Below, one piece after another: positions 37,458 to 46,705 of a stretch of DNA of 64,000 nucleotides. Below the pieces are notes generated by a model. The model was not told where the DNA came from. It made no database searches and saw nothing but the letters and a program-made list of their open reading frames with translations. The translations under genes were made by a program, and so were the position numbers. The stretch is from RPQJ01 sp041910015 (GTDB taxonomy: Bacteria; Pseudomonadota; Gammaproteobacteria; Steroidobacterales; Steroidobacteraceae): positions 1 through 64,000 of the forward strand of contig JAYRRR010000125.1 of assembly GCA_041910015.1 (NCBI GenBank), written 5' to 3'. Numbering within the stretch: position 1 is the first letter of the stretch; every line of letters starts with the position of its first letter.

Positions 37458-38684
37458 GTGCGCGTCGTCTACCTGCATCAGTACTTCGTGACGCCGGCAA
37501 TGGCGGGCGGTGCCCGCTCCTACGAAATGGCGCGGCGCCTCGTCGCGTCCGGGCACGAGGTGCACATGGTCACCAGCGATCAGCAGGCGCGCTCAGGCGC
37601 CGCTGCCTGGCGCGAGACCGAGGAAGCGGGCATCCGGGTTCACTGGGCGGCCGTACCCTACGACAACACGATGGGATACGGCCGCCGGATCCGGGCGTTT
37701 TTCGACTTCGCGCTGCGTGCGGGTCGCAGAGCCGCTGCATTGCGCGGCGACGTCGTGTTCGCCACCAGCACGCCGCTCACGATCGCGGTCCCGGCGGTGC
37801 ACGCGGCGCGCCGTACGGCGTGCCCGATGGTGTTCGAGGTGCGCGATCTCTGGCCCGCCGTGCCGATCGCGATCGGCGCACTGCGCAATCCGCTTGCAGT
37901 CGCCGCGGCCCGTCGGCTGGAACGCTATGCATATCGCCACGCGACCCGTATCGTCGCGCTGGCACCGGGTATGCGCGACGAGATCGTGGCCACCGGGTAC
38001 CCCGCCGACCGCGTGGACGTGATTCCGAATGGTTGCGATCTCGACGTGTTCGGACACGCCGATGCCGGTGCCGGTGTCCGGGCGCGGCATGCGTGGCTCG
38101 GCGAGCGACCGCTGCTCGTCTTCACGGGCACTTTCGGCCTCGTGAACGGCATGGACTACCTGCCGAAGCTCGCCGCCGAGCTGGGCAAACTGGATCCGCA
38201 GATCCGCGTGGCAGCCGTCGGCGCGGGGCGCGAGTTCGAAGCCACCAGGCGCCTGTCGGCGGAGCTCGGCGTGCTCGACCAGAACCTGTTCCTGCTCGGC
38301 CAGCTGCCGAAGCAGGAGACAGCCGCGTGGACGCAGGCGGCGGACATGACCCTGGCGTTGTTCACCGGACCGTCGATCGTCTGGCGCGACGCAGTGCAGA
38401 ACAAGTTTTTCGATTCGCTCGCGGCTGGCAGGCCCGTCGCCAACAACTTCCGCGGCTGGCAGTCGATCGTCGCGGAGGAGGCGGGCGCCGGGCTCGTGCT
38501 GCCGGCCAGCGACCACGCCGCGGCGGCGCGAAGCGTCGCGAGAGCGCTGCGCGACCGCGCCTGGCTCGACTCTGCCGGCGCGGCGGCACGGCGCCTCGCG
38601 GCCGAGCGCTTTGACCGCGACCTGCTGGCGACACAGCTGGAGTGCGTGCTGCGGAAGGCCGTCGCGGGCCACGTGGTTGCGTGA
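37458..38684 (+). CDS. Glycosyltransferase family 4, WbuB-like
   Basis: 408 residues. The N terminus VRVVYLHQYFVTP.MAGGARSYEMAR, the segment DVVFATSTPLT, FEVRDLWPAVPIAIGAL, DVIPNGCDLDVF and FTGTFGLVNGMDYL are typical of WbuB-type GT4 enzymes, which often add N-acetylated 6-deoxy sugars. The C-terminal donor-site segment is FFDSLAAGRPVANNFRGWQ, where NKFFDSLAAG replaces the usual E-x7-E. GTG 37458 is chosen; TTG 37452 is 6 bases upstream. The stop overlaps the next start. Confidence 0.87.
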   Translation: MRVVYLHQYFVTPAMAGGARSYEMARRLVASGHEVHMVTSDQQARSGAAAWRETEEAGIRVHWAAVPYDNTMGYGRRIRAFFDFALRAGRRAAALRGDVVFATSTPLTIAVPAVHAARRTACPMVFEVRDLWPAVPIAIGALRNPLAVAAARRLERYAYRHATRIVALAPGMRDEIVATGYPADRVDVIPNGCDLDVFGHADAGAGVRARHAWLGERPLLVFTGTFGLVNGMDYLPKLAAELGKLDPQIRVAAVGAGREFEATRRLSAELGVLDQNLFLLGQLPKQETAAWTQAADMTLALFTGPSIVWRDAVQNKFFDSLAAGRPVANNFRGWQSIVAEEAGAGLVLPASDHAAAARSVARALRDRAWLDSAGAAARRLAAERFDRDLLATQLECVLRKAVAGHVVA

Positions 38685-39310
38685 GTGACGACCTGGTGAA
38701 GCGAATGCTGGACATCGTCCTGGCGCTCGCGGCACTGGTCGTCCTGTCGCCCGTCATCGCTTTCGTTGCGCTGGCGGTGAGGCGGATGCTTGGCAGCCCG
38801 GTCCTGTTTGCCCAGCCACGCCCCGGTCTTGGGGGGCGTCCCTTCGTGCTGCTCAAGTTCCGGACGATGCGTCATGCCGAGGACGCGACCGGTCGACCAT
38901 TGCCGGATACCGAGCGCCTGGGTGCCTTCGGCCGCTGGCTGCGCTCGACCAGTCTCGACGAACTGCCGGAGCTGTGGAATGTGCTGCGCGGCGACATGAG
39001 CCTCGTCGGTCCGCGACCGTTGCTCATGGAGTACCTGCCCCTGTACACGCCTGAGCAGGCGCGACGCCACGAGGTGCGGCCGGGTCTGACGGGCTGGGCC
39101 CAGGTGAACGGCCGCAACGCGCTGAGCTGGGAGGAAAAGTTCCGGCTCGATCTGTGGTATGTCCAGAATCGCAGTCTGTGGCTCGATCTGCGCATTCTCG
39201 GGCAAACCGTCCTCGAGGTCCTGCGCCGCGACGGCATCAGCGCCGAGGGTGAGGCGACGATGCCGCGGTTCGAGGGCAGTCGGCCGGGAAACGGAGGTGC
39301 GTCGGCATGA
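38681..39310 (+). CDS. Initiating phosphoglycosyltransferase (PglC/WcaJ catalytic core)
   Basis: 209 residues, the size of a minimal monotopic PglC-type enzyme without the N-terminal helices of WcaJ. A single hydrophobic re-entrant segment lies at about 7-30. The catalytic core has KFRTM with the Asp-Glu pair in RHAED/ STSLDELPELWNVLRGDMSLVGPRP and RPGLTGWAQVNGRN. It transfers a sugar-1-phosphate from UDP-sugar to undecaprenyl phosphate, starting the repeat unit. Neighbouring genes point to a UDP-diacetylbacillosamine-like substrate. The GTG overlaps the previous stop; its own stop overlaps the next ATG. Confidence 0.9.
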   Translation: MSDDLVKRMLDIVLALAALVVLSPVIAFVALAVRRMLGSPVLFAQPRPGLGGRPFVLLKFRTMRHAEDATGRPLPDTERLGAFGRWLRSTSLDELPELWNVLRGDMSLVGPRPLLMEYLPLYTPEQARRHEVRPGLTGWAQVNGRNALSWEEKFRLDLWYVQNRSLWLDLRILGQTVLEVLRRDGISAEGEATMPRFEGSRPGNGGASA

Positions 39311-39966
39311 AGCGTTTGGCGGTGTACGGTGCGAGCGGCTGCGGCCGGGGGGTCATGCCGCTCCTGCGAGCCCAGACGAAGGCAGCGAACGACGTCGACA
39401 GCGAGCTCGCGTTCGTCGACGACGGCATTGCGACGGCCGAGTCGAACGGTCACCGCGTCTATCGCTACGAGGACTGGCTCGCCGGGGAGGCGGAGTCGCG
39501 CCATGCGTGCATCGCCATCGCGCACTCGCCCGTGCGCGAGAAGATTGCCCGTCGGCTGCAGGCCGACGCCGTGGGGTTTCTTTCCGTCCGCGCGGCGAAC
39601 GTCGTGACGATGGACGACGTGACGATCGGACCGGGCGCAATCCTGTGCCCATTCGTCACCATCACGAGCAACGTGAGGATCGGCGCGCACTTTCATGCCA
39701 ACCTGTACAGCTATGTCGAGCACGATTGCGTGATCGGCGACTACGTGACCTTCGCCCCGGGCGTGCACTGCAACGGCAACATCCGCATCGAAGACCACGC
39801 CTACATCGGCACCGGCGCCGTGATCAAACAAGGCAATCCGGGCAGGCCGCTGGTGATCGGGCGAGGTGCGGTCGTGGGCATGGGCGCCGTCGTGACGCGC
39901 GACGTGCCTGCCGGCGCGACGGTCGTCGGCAATCCGGCGCGACCGATGCTGCGTCCGAAGGCGTGA
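39307..39966 (+). CDS. PglD/NeuD-family sugar O/N-acetyltransferase
   Basis: 219 residues. An N-terminal Rossmann-like sugar-binding half (MKRLAVYGASGCGRGV) is followed by a left-handed beta-helix from about residue 95 (VTIGPGAILCPFVTITS, IGAHFHANLYSYVEHDC, IGDYVTFAPGVHCNGN). In PglD the equivalent His near YVEHDC is the catalytic base. It is placed between the PglC-like transferase and a PglE-like aminotransferase, so 4-N-acetylation of a UDP-4-amino-6-deoxy-GlcNAc is the likely reaction. NeuD-like O-acetylation of another sugar is the alternative. Confidence 0.84.
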   Translation: MKRLAVYGASGCGRGVMPLLRAQTKAANDVDSELAFVDDGIATAESNGHRVYRYEDWLAGEAESRHACIAIAHSPVREKIARRLQADAVGFLSVRAANVVTMDDVTIGPGAILCPFVTITSNVRIGAHFHANLYSYVEHDCVIGDYVTFAPGVHCNGNIRIEDHAYIGTGAVIKQGNPGRPLVIGRGAVVGMGAVVTRDVPAGATVVGNPARPMLRPKA

Positions 39967-39973
39967 TGTCGCA

Positions 39974-41191
39974 ATGCTGAACACCCCCTTCGCTCCCTGG
40001 CCGTCCTTCACCGACGAGGAAGTCGACGCCGTCGCCCGCGTCCTGCGCTCGAACCGGGTCAATTACTGGACGGGCAGCGAATGTCGCGAATTCGAGCACG
40101 AGTTCGCGGCCTGGTGCGGCACGAAATACGCCGTGGCACTCGGCAACGGTACGCTGGCGCTCGACGTCGCACTGCACGCCCTCGGCATCGGCCGCGGTGA
40201 CGAAGTCGTCGTCACGCCGCGCACCTTCATCGCGAGCGTGTCCTGCGTCGTGAACGCCGGGGCGACGCCGGTATTCGCCGACGTCGACCCGCGCAGCGGC
40301 AACCTGAGCGCGGCCACGATCGAGCGGGTGCTGAGTCCGCGCACGCGGGCGATCGTCTGCGTGCATCTCGCCGGATGGCCCTGCGACATGGATCCGATCC
40401 TGGCGCTGGCCGCACGTCACGGGATCGAGGTTATCGAGGACTGCGCGCAGGCACACGGCGCGCGCTACAAGGGCCGCAGCGTCGGTGCGCTCGGCCGCGT
40501 GGGTGCCTGGTCGTTCTGCCAGGACAAGATCATGACCACGGGCGGCGAGGGGGGCATGGTCACGACGGACGACGAGTCGCTGTGGCGCGCGATGTGGTCG
40601 TACAAGGACCACGGCAAGAGTTATGCCGCCGTGTACGAACGCGAGCATCCGCCCGGGTTTCGCTGGCTGCACGAGAGCTTCGGTACCAACTGGCGCATGC
40701 TCGAGGTGCAGGCGGCCATCGGCCGCATCCAGTTGCGGCGCATGGCCGAATGGACGGCGCGGCGCAACGCCAACGCGGCAGCGATCCGCGCGGCCTGCGC
40801 GCCTTTCGCGGCGATCCAGGTGCCGGACTTCGGCTGCGTCGAAGGCGCCTGCGACGCAGACTGCGCGCAGCGCAGCGGTTGTGTCCATGCCTGGTACAAG
40901 TGCTACGCCTACGTCAGGACCGAGCGTCTGGCGCCGGGCTGGACGCGCGACCGACTGATCGCCGCGATCAACGAGCAGGGTGTGCCGTGCTACCAGGGTT
41001 CCTGCTCGGAGGTCTATCTGGAGAAGGCTTTCGACAGCACGCCGTGGCGCCCTCAGGAACCGCTGCCCGTGGCGCGGGAACTCGGCCGGACGAGTCTCAT
41101 GTTCCTGGTACATCCGACGTTGACCGAGGCACAGGTCGACAGGACCTGTGCCGTCATCGGCTCGGTCCTGCAGGCGGCCGCACGGGCCTGA
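39974..41191 (+). CDS. PglE-like UDP-4-keto-sugar aminotransferase (DegT family)
   Basis: 405 residues. PLP lysine Lys185 lies in WSFCQDKIMTTGGEGGM, the form found in 4-aminotransferases such as PglE, while the 3-aminotransferases above have PSKPLG or PGKNLG. Other markers are NYWTGSECREFE near the start and VIEDCAQAHGARYKG. A Cys-rich insertion (about 280-305: GCVEGACDADCAQRSGC) is visible. Predicted to make UDP-4-amino-4,6-dideoxy-GlcNAc from the product of the WbpM-like dehydratase encoded next. A 207-base gap with a TATAAT promoter follows. Confidence 0.86.
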   Translation: MLNTPFAPWPSFTDEEVDAVARVLRSNRVNYWTGSECREFEHEFAAWCGTKYAVALGNGTLALDVALHALGIGRGDEVVVTPRTFIASVSCVVNAGATPVFADVDPRSGNLSAATIERVLSPRTRAIVCVHLAGWPCDMDPILALAARHGIEVIEDCAQAHGARYKGRSVGALGRVGAWSFCQDKIMTTGGEGGMVTTDDESLWRAMWSYKDHGKSYAAVYEREHPPGFRWLHESFGTNWRMLEVQAAIGRIQLRRMAEWTARRNANAAAIRAACAPFAAIQVPDFGCVEGACDADCAQRSGCVHAWYKCYAYVRTERLAPGWTRDRLIAAINEQGVPCYQGSCSEVYLEKAFDSTPWRPQEPLPVARELGRTSLMFLVHPTLTEAQVDRTCAVIGSVLQAAARA

Positions 41192-41331
41192 ACGGGACCT
41201 CAGGGGCAGGTTGGAGGCTCGCGAGCACGTATCGCCACGGAATGCAAGCTTGGCGCGCCGGCTCGCAGACCGCAAACTAAAGGTTTGGCATGGACGCCAG
41301 ACGGGTCCGGGGTGAGACCCGCTTGGCGCCG

Positions 41332-41362
41332 TTGGGGCGTCGCGGGCAATGGCGCCTATAAT
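41332..41362 (+). promoter_or_regulatory. Candidate sigma70 promoter before the WbpM-like gene
   Basis: A perfect TATAAT at 41357-41362 lies 36 bases before the GTG start. The best -35 match is TTGGGG at 41332-41337 with a long 19-base spacer. The 41192-41398 gap has no other recognisable feature. An internal promoter for the wbpM to manB end of the locus is plausible. Confidence 0.5.
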
Positions 41363-41398
41363 TCTGGTCAGAACGGACCAACAAGAAAGCGAGCCCTG

Positions 41399-43402
41399 GT
41401 GGCGGATTTCAACGACACGCACCCGATCCTCTACCGCCTCTGCGTCCTGGCCATGGCGCTCCCGCGGTCGACCAAGAAGGCGATCATGGTGGCGGCCGAC
41501 CTGCTGGCGCTGCCCGTCGCGCTCTGGCTGGCCATCACGCTTCGCCTCGGCAGTGTTTACCACGAGGCGTTGAACGCCGGCTGGCTCTACATCGCGCTGC
41601 CGGTCGTCACCGTGCCGGTGCTGGCGCGTCTCGGCCTGTACCGGGCCGTGATCCGTTTCATCAGCAGTCGCGCCCTCGTCGCCGCGCTGGCGGGCGTGAC
41701 GATCTCCACCCTGCTGCTGATCGCCGTCTCCTACCTCCCGGGGCTCGGCCGGGTGCCCCGTTCGTCGCTGGTCATCTACTGGTCCCTCGCGCTGCTGTAC
41801 GTGGCCGGCAGCCGCTACATCATCCGGCTGCTGCTCGCGCCGCGCTCGCGCCTGGCCAATCGTGTGGTGATCTACGGTGCGGGGGCGGCCGGTGCACGGT
41901 TGGCGAGCGCGATGGAATACAGTGCCGAGGCGCGGCCGGTCGCGTTCATCGACGACGACCGCTCGCTCTGGGGCGCCTTGATCAGCGGCCTGCGGGTGCA
42001 CAAGCCGACGGACCTGCCGCACCTGCAGGAGGAATTCGGGGTCGACAAGGTCTTGCTGGCAATGCCCTCGGTCTCGCGCAGCACGCGTCGGGCCGCGCTG
42101 GAAAAGGTCCAGTTGCCTGGGCTGCGCGTGCAGACCGTCCCGGACATCACCGACATTCTCGCGGGCCATGCGCGGCTCGAGGATGTGCGTGACGTCGAAG
42201 CCAATGACCTGCTCGGGCGCGAGCCGGTCGCGCCGATCCAGTCCCTGTTCGACGCCTGCATCCGTGACAAGGTGGTCATGGTCACGGGCGCCGGCGGCTC
42301 GATCGGCTCCGAACTCTGCCGCCAGATCCTGCGGCACGGCGTCCGCCAGCTCGTGCTGTTCGAGATGTCGGAACTCGCGCTCTACAGCATCGACAAGGAA
42401 CTGCGCGTCATCGCGGCGGCGGAGCAACTGCGCGTCGACATCCAGCCGCTGCTCGGCAACGCCCACCACAAGCAGCGTGTGCGGGAGGTCATCCAGGCCT
42501 TCAACGTCCAGACGATCTACCATGCGGCAGCTTACAAGCACGTGCCGATCGTCGAGTGCAACGTCATCGAGGGCATCCACAACAACGTCGTGAGCACGTG
42601 GTACACGGCCGAGGCCGCGCAGGAATGCGGCGTCGCGACGTTCGTGCTGGTGTCGACGGACAAGGCGGTCAACCCGACCAACGTCATGGGCGCCACCAAG
42701 CGAGTGGCCGAAATGGTGCTGCAGGGGCTGCAGACCCGGCCGGGCCGCACCCGTTTCTGCATGGTCCGGTTCGGCAACGTGCTCGAGTCCTCCGGTTCAG
42801 TCGTGCCGCTGTTTCGCGAGCAGATCCGTCGCGGCGGGCCGATCACCGTCACGCATCCCGACGTCATCCGCTATTTCATGACCATCCCGGAGGCGTCGCA
42901 GCTCGTGCTGCAGGCGGGTGCGATGGCCGAGGGCGGGGACGTGTTCGTGCTCGACATGGGCAAGCCCATCCGCATCGCCGACCTCGCGCGGCGCATGGTC
43001 CACCTGGCCGGCCTCACAGTCCGCGACGAGGCAGACCCGGACGGCGACATCGAAATCCGCTACACCGGCCTGCGCCCGGCCGAGAAGCTCTACGAAGAAT
43101 TGCTGATCGGCACCAACGTCTCCGGCACGCAGCACGCGATGATCATGCGCGCGATGGAGCATTCCTTGCCGTGGGACGACATCGAAGCGCTGATGCAGAA
43201 GCTGCTGGTCGCCCTGGGGCAGTCCGACGTGCCGACGGCCTGGGCGCTGCTGCGCGAGTTCGTGCACGAATACCGGCCGACGGGCGACATCGTCGACAAT
43301 GTCTGGTGCCGCCATGCCACGCTGCGCCAGGCCGCCAAGGTGACCCACCTCCAGGATCGGCGCCAGGCGGTACGGCGCGAACCCGCGGCTGGGGCGGAGT
43401 AG
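41399..43402 (+). CDS. wbpM: WbpM/PglF/CapD-type UDP-GlcNAc 4,6-dehydratase, membrane-anchored
   Basis: 667 residues. Four N-terminal membrane helices (about 25-140), a CoA-binding-like Rossmann domain (GAGAAGARLA near 160), then the catalytic extended SDR domain with VTGAGGSIGSE at 295-305. The active site shows the WbpM pattern: Ser419-Thr-Asp421-Lys422 (LVSTDKAVNPT) and Met430-x3-Lys434 (VMGATKR), with Met in place of the usual SDR Tyr. It converts UDP-GlcNAc to UDP-4-keto-6-deoxy-GlcNAc. With the preceding PglE-, PglD- and PglC-like genes it completes a bacillosamine-type pathway. GTG 41399 is chosen because the longer frame from 41285 has no family similarity and would span the TATAAT box. 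Confidence 0.93.
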   Translation: MADFNDTHPILYRLCVLAMALPRSTKKAIMVAADLLALPVALWLAITLRLGSVYHEALNAGWLYIALPVVTVPVLARLGLYRAVIRFISSRALVAALAGVTISTLLLIAVSYLPGLGRVPRSSLVIYWSLALLYVAGSRYIIRLLLAPRSRLANRVVIYGAGAAGARLASAMEYSAEARPVAFIDDDRSLWGALISGLRVHKPTDLPHLQEEFGVDKVLLAMPSVSRSTRRAALEKVQLPGLRVQTVPDITDILAGHARLEDVRDVEANDLLGREPVAPIQSLFDACIRDKVVMVTGAGGSIGSELCRQILRHGVRQLVLFEMSELALYSIDKELRVIAAAEQLRVDIQPLLGNAHHKQRVREVIQAFNVQTIYHAAAYKHVPIVECNVIEGIHNNVVSTWYTAEAAQECGVATFVLVSTDKAVNPTNVMGATKRVAEMVLQGLQTRPGRTRFCMVRFGNVLESSGSVVPLFREQIRRGGPITVTHPDVIRYFMTIPEASQLVLQAGAMAEGGDVFVLDMGKPIRIADLARRMVHLAGLTVRDEADPDGDIEIRYTGLRPAEKLYEELLIGTNVSGTQHAMIMRAMEHSLPWDDIEALMQKLLVALGQSDVPTAWALLREFVHEYRPTGDIVDNVWCRHATLRQAAKVTHLQDRRQAVRREPAAGAE

Positions 43403-43477
43403 CAGGCCGGGCACCCGTGGCGCATCGGCCGAGCGCCAACCTGTGATCTGTGTACGGGAGCGCCGACCGGTCTCTGC

Positions 43478-43543
43478 TAGACTGCCGGTTCTGCGGGCAG
43501 ACTCAGATCGCCATAAAAATCAATTAGTTTCAAAGGCTTAAGA
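43478..43543 (+). promoter_or_regulatory. A/T-rich leader of ugd with a -10-like element
   Basis: The 141-base gap before ugd holds TAGACT (43478-43483), a small inverted repeat CTGCC/GGCAG (43482-43500), and then a stretch of about 35 bases very rich in A and T up to the GTG start, in sharp contrast to its surroundings. The A/T richness continues into the first codons. It likely keeps the start region unstructured. I see no good -35 box. Confidence 0.35.
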
Positions 43544-44887
43544 GTGAAAGTTACTGTTTTTGGTTCAGGCTATGTGGGCCTGGTGACCGGTGCCTGTTTT
43601 GCGGAGGCGGGCAATCATGTCGTCTGCGTCGACATCGACGCGAACAAGGTCGCCCGCCTGCAGCAGGGCGATGTCCCCATTCACGAACCCGGGCTCGACG
43701 CGCTGATCAAGCGCAACTACGACAAGGGTCGTCTCAAGTTCACGACCGACGCCGAGGAAGGCGTCCGGCACGGCCTGTTCCAGTTCATCGCCGTGGGTAC
43801 GCCGCCCGAGGAGGACGGTTCCGCCGACCTGTCGCACGTGCTGGCCGTGGCGGAGACGATCGGCCGGCACATGACCGACTACCGCATCGTCGTCGACAAG
43901 TCGACGGTGCCCGTGGGCACGGCGGACCGGGTGCGCGAGCGCATCGACCAGACGCTCGGCGAGCGCGGGGTGAAGATCGAGTTCGACGTCGTTTCGAATC
44001 CGGAATTCCTCAAGGAAGGCGCCGCCATCGGCGACTTCATGAAACCCGACCGCGTCGTCGTCGGCACCGACAACCCGCGCACGGCGGAACTGCTCAAGAC
44101 CTTGTACGATCCGTTCACACGCAACCGCGACCGCATGATCGTCATGGACGTCCGCTCCGCCGAGCTGACGAAGTACGCGGCCAACGCCATGCTGGCGACC
44201 AAGATCAGCTTCATGAACGAGATCGCGAACCTTGCCGAGCGCATGGGCGCCGACATCGAGAAGGTCCGCGTCGGCATCGGTTCCGACCCGCGCATCGGCT
44301 ACAGCTTCATCTATCCCGGTGCGGGCTACGGCGGCTCGTGCTTCCCGAAGGACGTCAAGGCCCTGGTGCACAGCGCCGGCGAGCACGAGTTCGACGCGCA
44401 GCTGCTCAAGGCCGTCGAGGCGGTCAACAAGCACCAGAAGCAGGTCCTGTTCCGCAAGATCGACGATTTCTTCGGCGGCAAGCTCCGCGGCCGGACGATC
44501 GCGGTGTGGGGTCTCGCCTTCAAGCCGAACACCGACGACATGCGCGAAGCGCCGGCACGCGAGCTGATCGAGGCGCTCTGGGCTGCGGGAGCCAAGGTCC
44601 GTGCCTACGATCCCGTCGCGATGGGCGAGGCCGTGCGCATCTACGGCCGGCGCGAGGACCTTGCGCTGTGCGAGAATGCGGAGTCGGCCCTCGACGGTGC
44701 CGATGCGCTCGCGATCGTCACCGAGTGGCAGGAGTTCCGCAGCCCGGACTTCGCTGCCATCCACGACGTGCTGTCGAGCAAGGCGATTTTCGACGGTCGC
44801 AACCTCTACGACCCCGCGCTCGTCCGGTCGTTCGGGCTCGTGTACTACGGCATCGGCCGCGGTGAGCGCGCCGCATCGCTCACCTGA
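43544..44887 (+). CDS. ugd: UDP-glucose 6-dehydrogenase
   Basis: 447 residues. Oxidises UDP-glucose to UDP-glucuronate with 2 NAD+. The N-terminal Rossmann motif GSGYVGLV is at 7-14. Also present: STVPVGTAD, NPEFLKEGAAIGDFMKPDRVVVG, Lys210 (ELTKYAANA), catalytic Cys266 (GYGGSCFPKD) and the C-terminal FKPNTDDMREAP. It matches the ungrouped bacterial Ugd/AlgD-type length. The GTG start has A/T-rich early codons, unlike the rest of the gene. Its product is the expected substrate of the 4-epimerase at 15.5 kb. Confidence 0.96.
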   Translation: MKVTVFGSGYVGLVTGACFAEAGNHVVCVDIDANKVARLQQGDVPIHEPGLDALIKRNYDKGRLKFTTDAEEGVRHGLFQFIAVGTPPEEDGSADLSHVLAVAETIGRHMTDYRIVVDKSTVPVGTADRVRERIDQTLGERGVKIEFDVVSNPEFLKEGAAIGDFMKPDRVVVGTDNPRTAELLKTLYDPFTRNRDRMIVMDVRSAELTKYAANAMLATKISFMNEIANLAERMGADIEKVRVGIGSDPRIGYSFIYPGAGYGGSCFPKDVKALVHSAGEHEFDAQLLKAVEAVNKHQKQVLFRKIDDFFGGKLRGRTIAVWGLAFKPNTDDMREAPARELIEALWAAGAKVRAYDPVAMGEAVRIYGRREDLALCENAESALDGADALAIVTEWQEFRSPDFAAIHDVLSSKAIFDGRNLYDPALVRSFGLVYYGIGRGERAASLT

Positions 44888-44935
44888 AGTCGCCAGACAT
44901 CGGCTGACCTTCCGCGACCGGAGCGCCGGGCGAAC

Positions 44936-46705
44936 TTGACGCCAGACATCCTGATCACCCTCGGCGTCGTGGCCGGCGTGCTGGTGCTGCTCACGACGAC
45001 GCGGCTCGATACGGACGTCGTGCTGGTAGGCGCGATGATCACGCTGACGCTGCTCGGCATCCTGAAGCCCGATCAGGCGCTGCAGGGCTTCGCCTCGAGC
45101 GGTGTCATGACGATCGCGGCGCTCTACATCGTCGTCGCCGGCCTGCGCGAAACGGGCGCCATGGCGTGGCTGTCCCGTACCGTGCTCGGCAAACCGGGGT
45201 CGCTCGAGGTCGCGCAGTCGAAGCTGATGCTCGTCACGGGCGCGCTGTCGAGCGTCGTCAACAACACTCCGGTCGTCGCGCTGTTCATCCCGATCGCGCA
45301 GGAGTGGTCTTCGCGCTTCGGCTACTCGATCTCCAAGCTGCTGCTGCCGATGAACCACATGGTGATTCTCGCGGGCATGTGCACGCTGATCGGCACGAGC
45401 ACGAACCTGGTCGTGCATGCGATGCTGGTCAAGGCCGTGCCGGATGCCGACCTGCAGCTCTTCGACCTGGCATGGATCGGCCTGCCGCTGTCGATCCTCG
45501 GTTTCGGCTACATGCTGGTGGCGAGCCGCTGGCTGCTGCCGGACCGCAAGGGGCCGGTCGAGCAGCTCGAGAACGCGCGTGAATACGCCGTCGAGGCGCG
45601 CGTGCTGCCGGGTGGCCCGCTGGCCGGCCGGACCATCGCGGAGGTGGGTCTGCGCAGCATGAAGTATGCGTTCGTGCTCGACATCAAGCGTGGCGAACGG
45701 CTGCTCACGGCGGTCGGACCCGGCGAGATACTCGAGGAGAACGACCGCATCACGTTCGTGGGTGTCGTCGACGCGGTCAACGAACTGCGGCGCATGCCCG
45801 GCATCTCCGTCGCGGAAGACCAGACCTACCAGTTCGACCTGCACCATGGCAAGCGCTGGCTGGTGGAGATCGTGCTCGCGCCGGGCGCGCCCGTCGTTGG
45901 ATACACCGTCAAGGAGTCGAACTTCCGCAGCCTCTACGGCGCGGCGATCATCTCGATCTCGCGCGAAGGCGCCCGCATTGCCGGCAAGGTCGGCGACGTT
46001 CGGCTGGAGGCCGGCGACGTGCTGCTCGTCGAGGCCGCCCAGGGTTTCGTGCAGCGTCACAAGTACAACCGCGACTTCCTGCTCGTGAGTCGTCTGCAGG
46101 ACTCGACGCGGCCGAACTTCGCGCGGGCTCCGCTCGCGTCGCTGATCCTCGTGGCGATGCTGGTCCTGTCGGCAATGGAGTTCGTCCCGCTGTTCCAGGC
46201 CTCGTTCATCGCGGGCGGCCTGATGATCGCCACGGGCTGTCTGAGCCTGCCCATCGCCCGGCGCAGCATCGAGTACCCCGTGCTCGCGGGCATCGCGGCA
46301 TCCTTCGCGCTCGGTTTTGCGCTGGCCGAATCCGGCGCCGCAGCGCTGCTCGCGGGATGGATCGGCGATCTTGCGCGGGGCGATCCCTTCTGGGCGCTGG
46401 TCGTGCTCTACGCATCCACTGTCGTGCTGACCGAACTCATCACCAACAACGCGGCCGGCGTGCTGATGTTCCCGATCGCCATGGCGGTGGCCCAGGACGG
46501 CAACGTGAGCTACATGCCGTACGTCGTCTCGGTCATGGTGGGTGCCTCCGCGGGCTTCATCACGCCGATCGGCTACCAGACGAACCTGATGGTCTATGGC
46601 CCGGGCGGCTACCGCTGGTCGGACTACATCCGCTTCGGTGTGCCGCTCAGCATCATCGTCGGCGTCGCGACGATGCTGATCGTGCCGAGGGTCTGGCCGT
46701 TCTGA
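44936..46705 (+). CDS. SLC13-type permease with two cytosolic RCK/TrkA-C domains
   Basis: 589 residues, TTG start. Two blocks of hydrophobic segments (about 1-200 and 395-589) flank a soluble region with two TrkA-C-like domains (about 215-300 and 305-385, e.g. GRTIAEVGLRSMKYAFVLDI and GYTVKESNFRSLYGAAIISI). The membrane parts have the paired motifs SVVNNTPVVALFIPI / GTSTNLVVHAML and LITNNAAGVLMFPIAMA / ITPIGYQTNLMVYGPG that mark the citrate/sulfate/anion symporter family. The substrate (sulfate, dicarboxylate or other anion) cannot be told. A transporter between ugd and manC is unexpected for a polysaccharide locus. Confidence 0.85.
   Translation: MTPDILITLGVVAGVLVLLTTTRLDTDVVLVGAMITLTLLGILKPDQALQGFASSGVMTIAALYIVVAGLRETGAMAWLSRTVLGKPGSLEVAQSKLMLVTGALSSVVNNTPVVALFIPIAQEWSSRFGYSISKLLLPMNHMVILAGMCTLIGTSTNLVVHAMLVKAVPDADLQLFDLAWIGLPLSILGFGYMLVASRWLLPDRKGPVEQLENAREYAVEARVLPGGPLAGRTIAEVGLRSMKYAFVLDIKRGERLLTAVGPGEILEENDRITFVGVVDAVNELRRMPGISVAEDQTYQFDLHHGKRWLVEIVLAPGAPVVGYTVKESNFRSLYGAAIISISREGARIAGKVGDVRLEAGDVLLVEAAQGFVQRHKYNRDFLLVSRLQDSTRPNFARAPLASLILVAMLVLSAMEFVPLFQASFIAGGLMIATGCLSLPIARRSIEYPVLAGIAASFALGFALAESGAAALLAGWIGDLARGDPFWALVVLYASTVVLTELITNNAAGVLMFPIAMAVAQDGNVSYMPYVVSVMVGASAGFITPIGYQTNLMVYGPGGYRWSDYIRFGVPLSIIVGVATMLIVPRVWPF

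Noticed and set aside
41285..41398. N-terminal extension of the WbpM-like protein
   Set aside because: The extra 38 codons have no family similarity and cover the TATAAT box; the GTG at 41399 is a better start.
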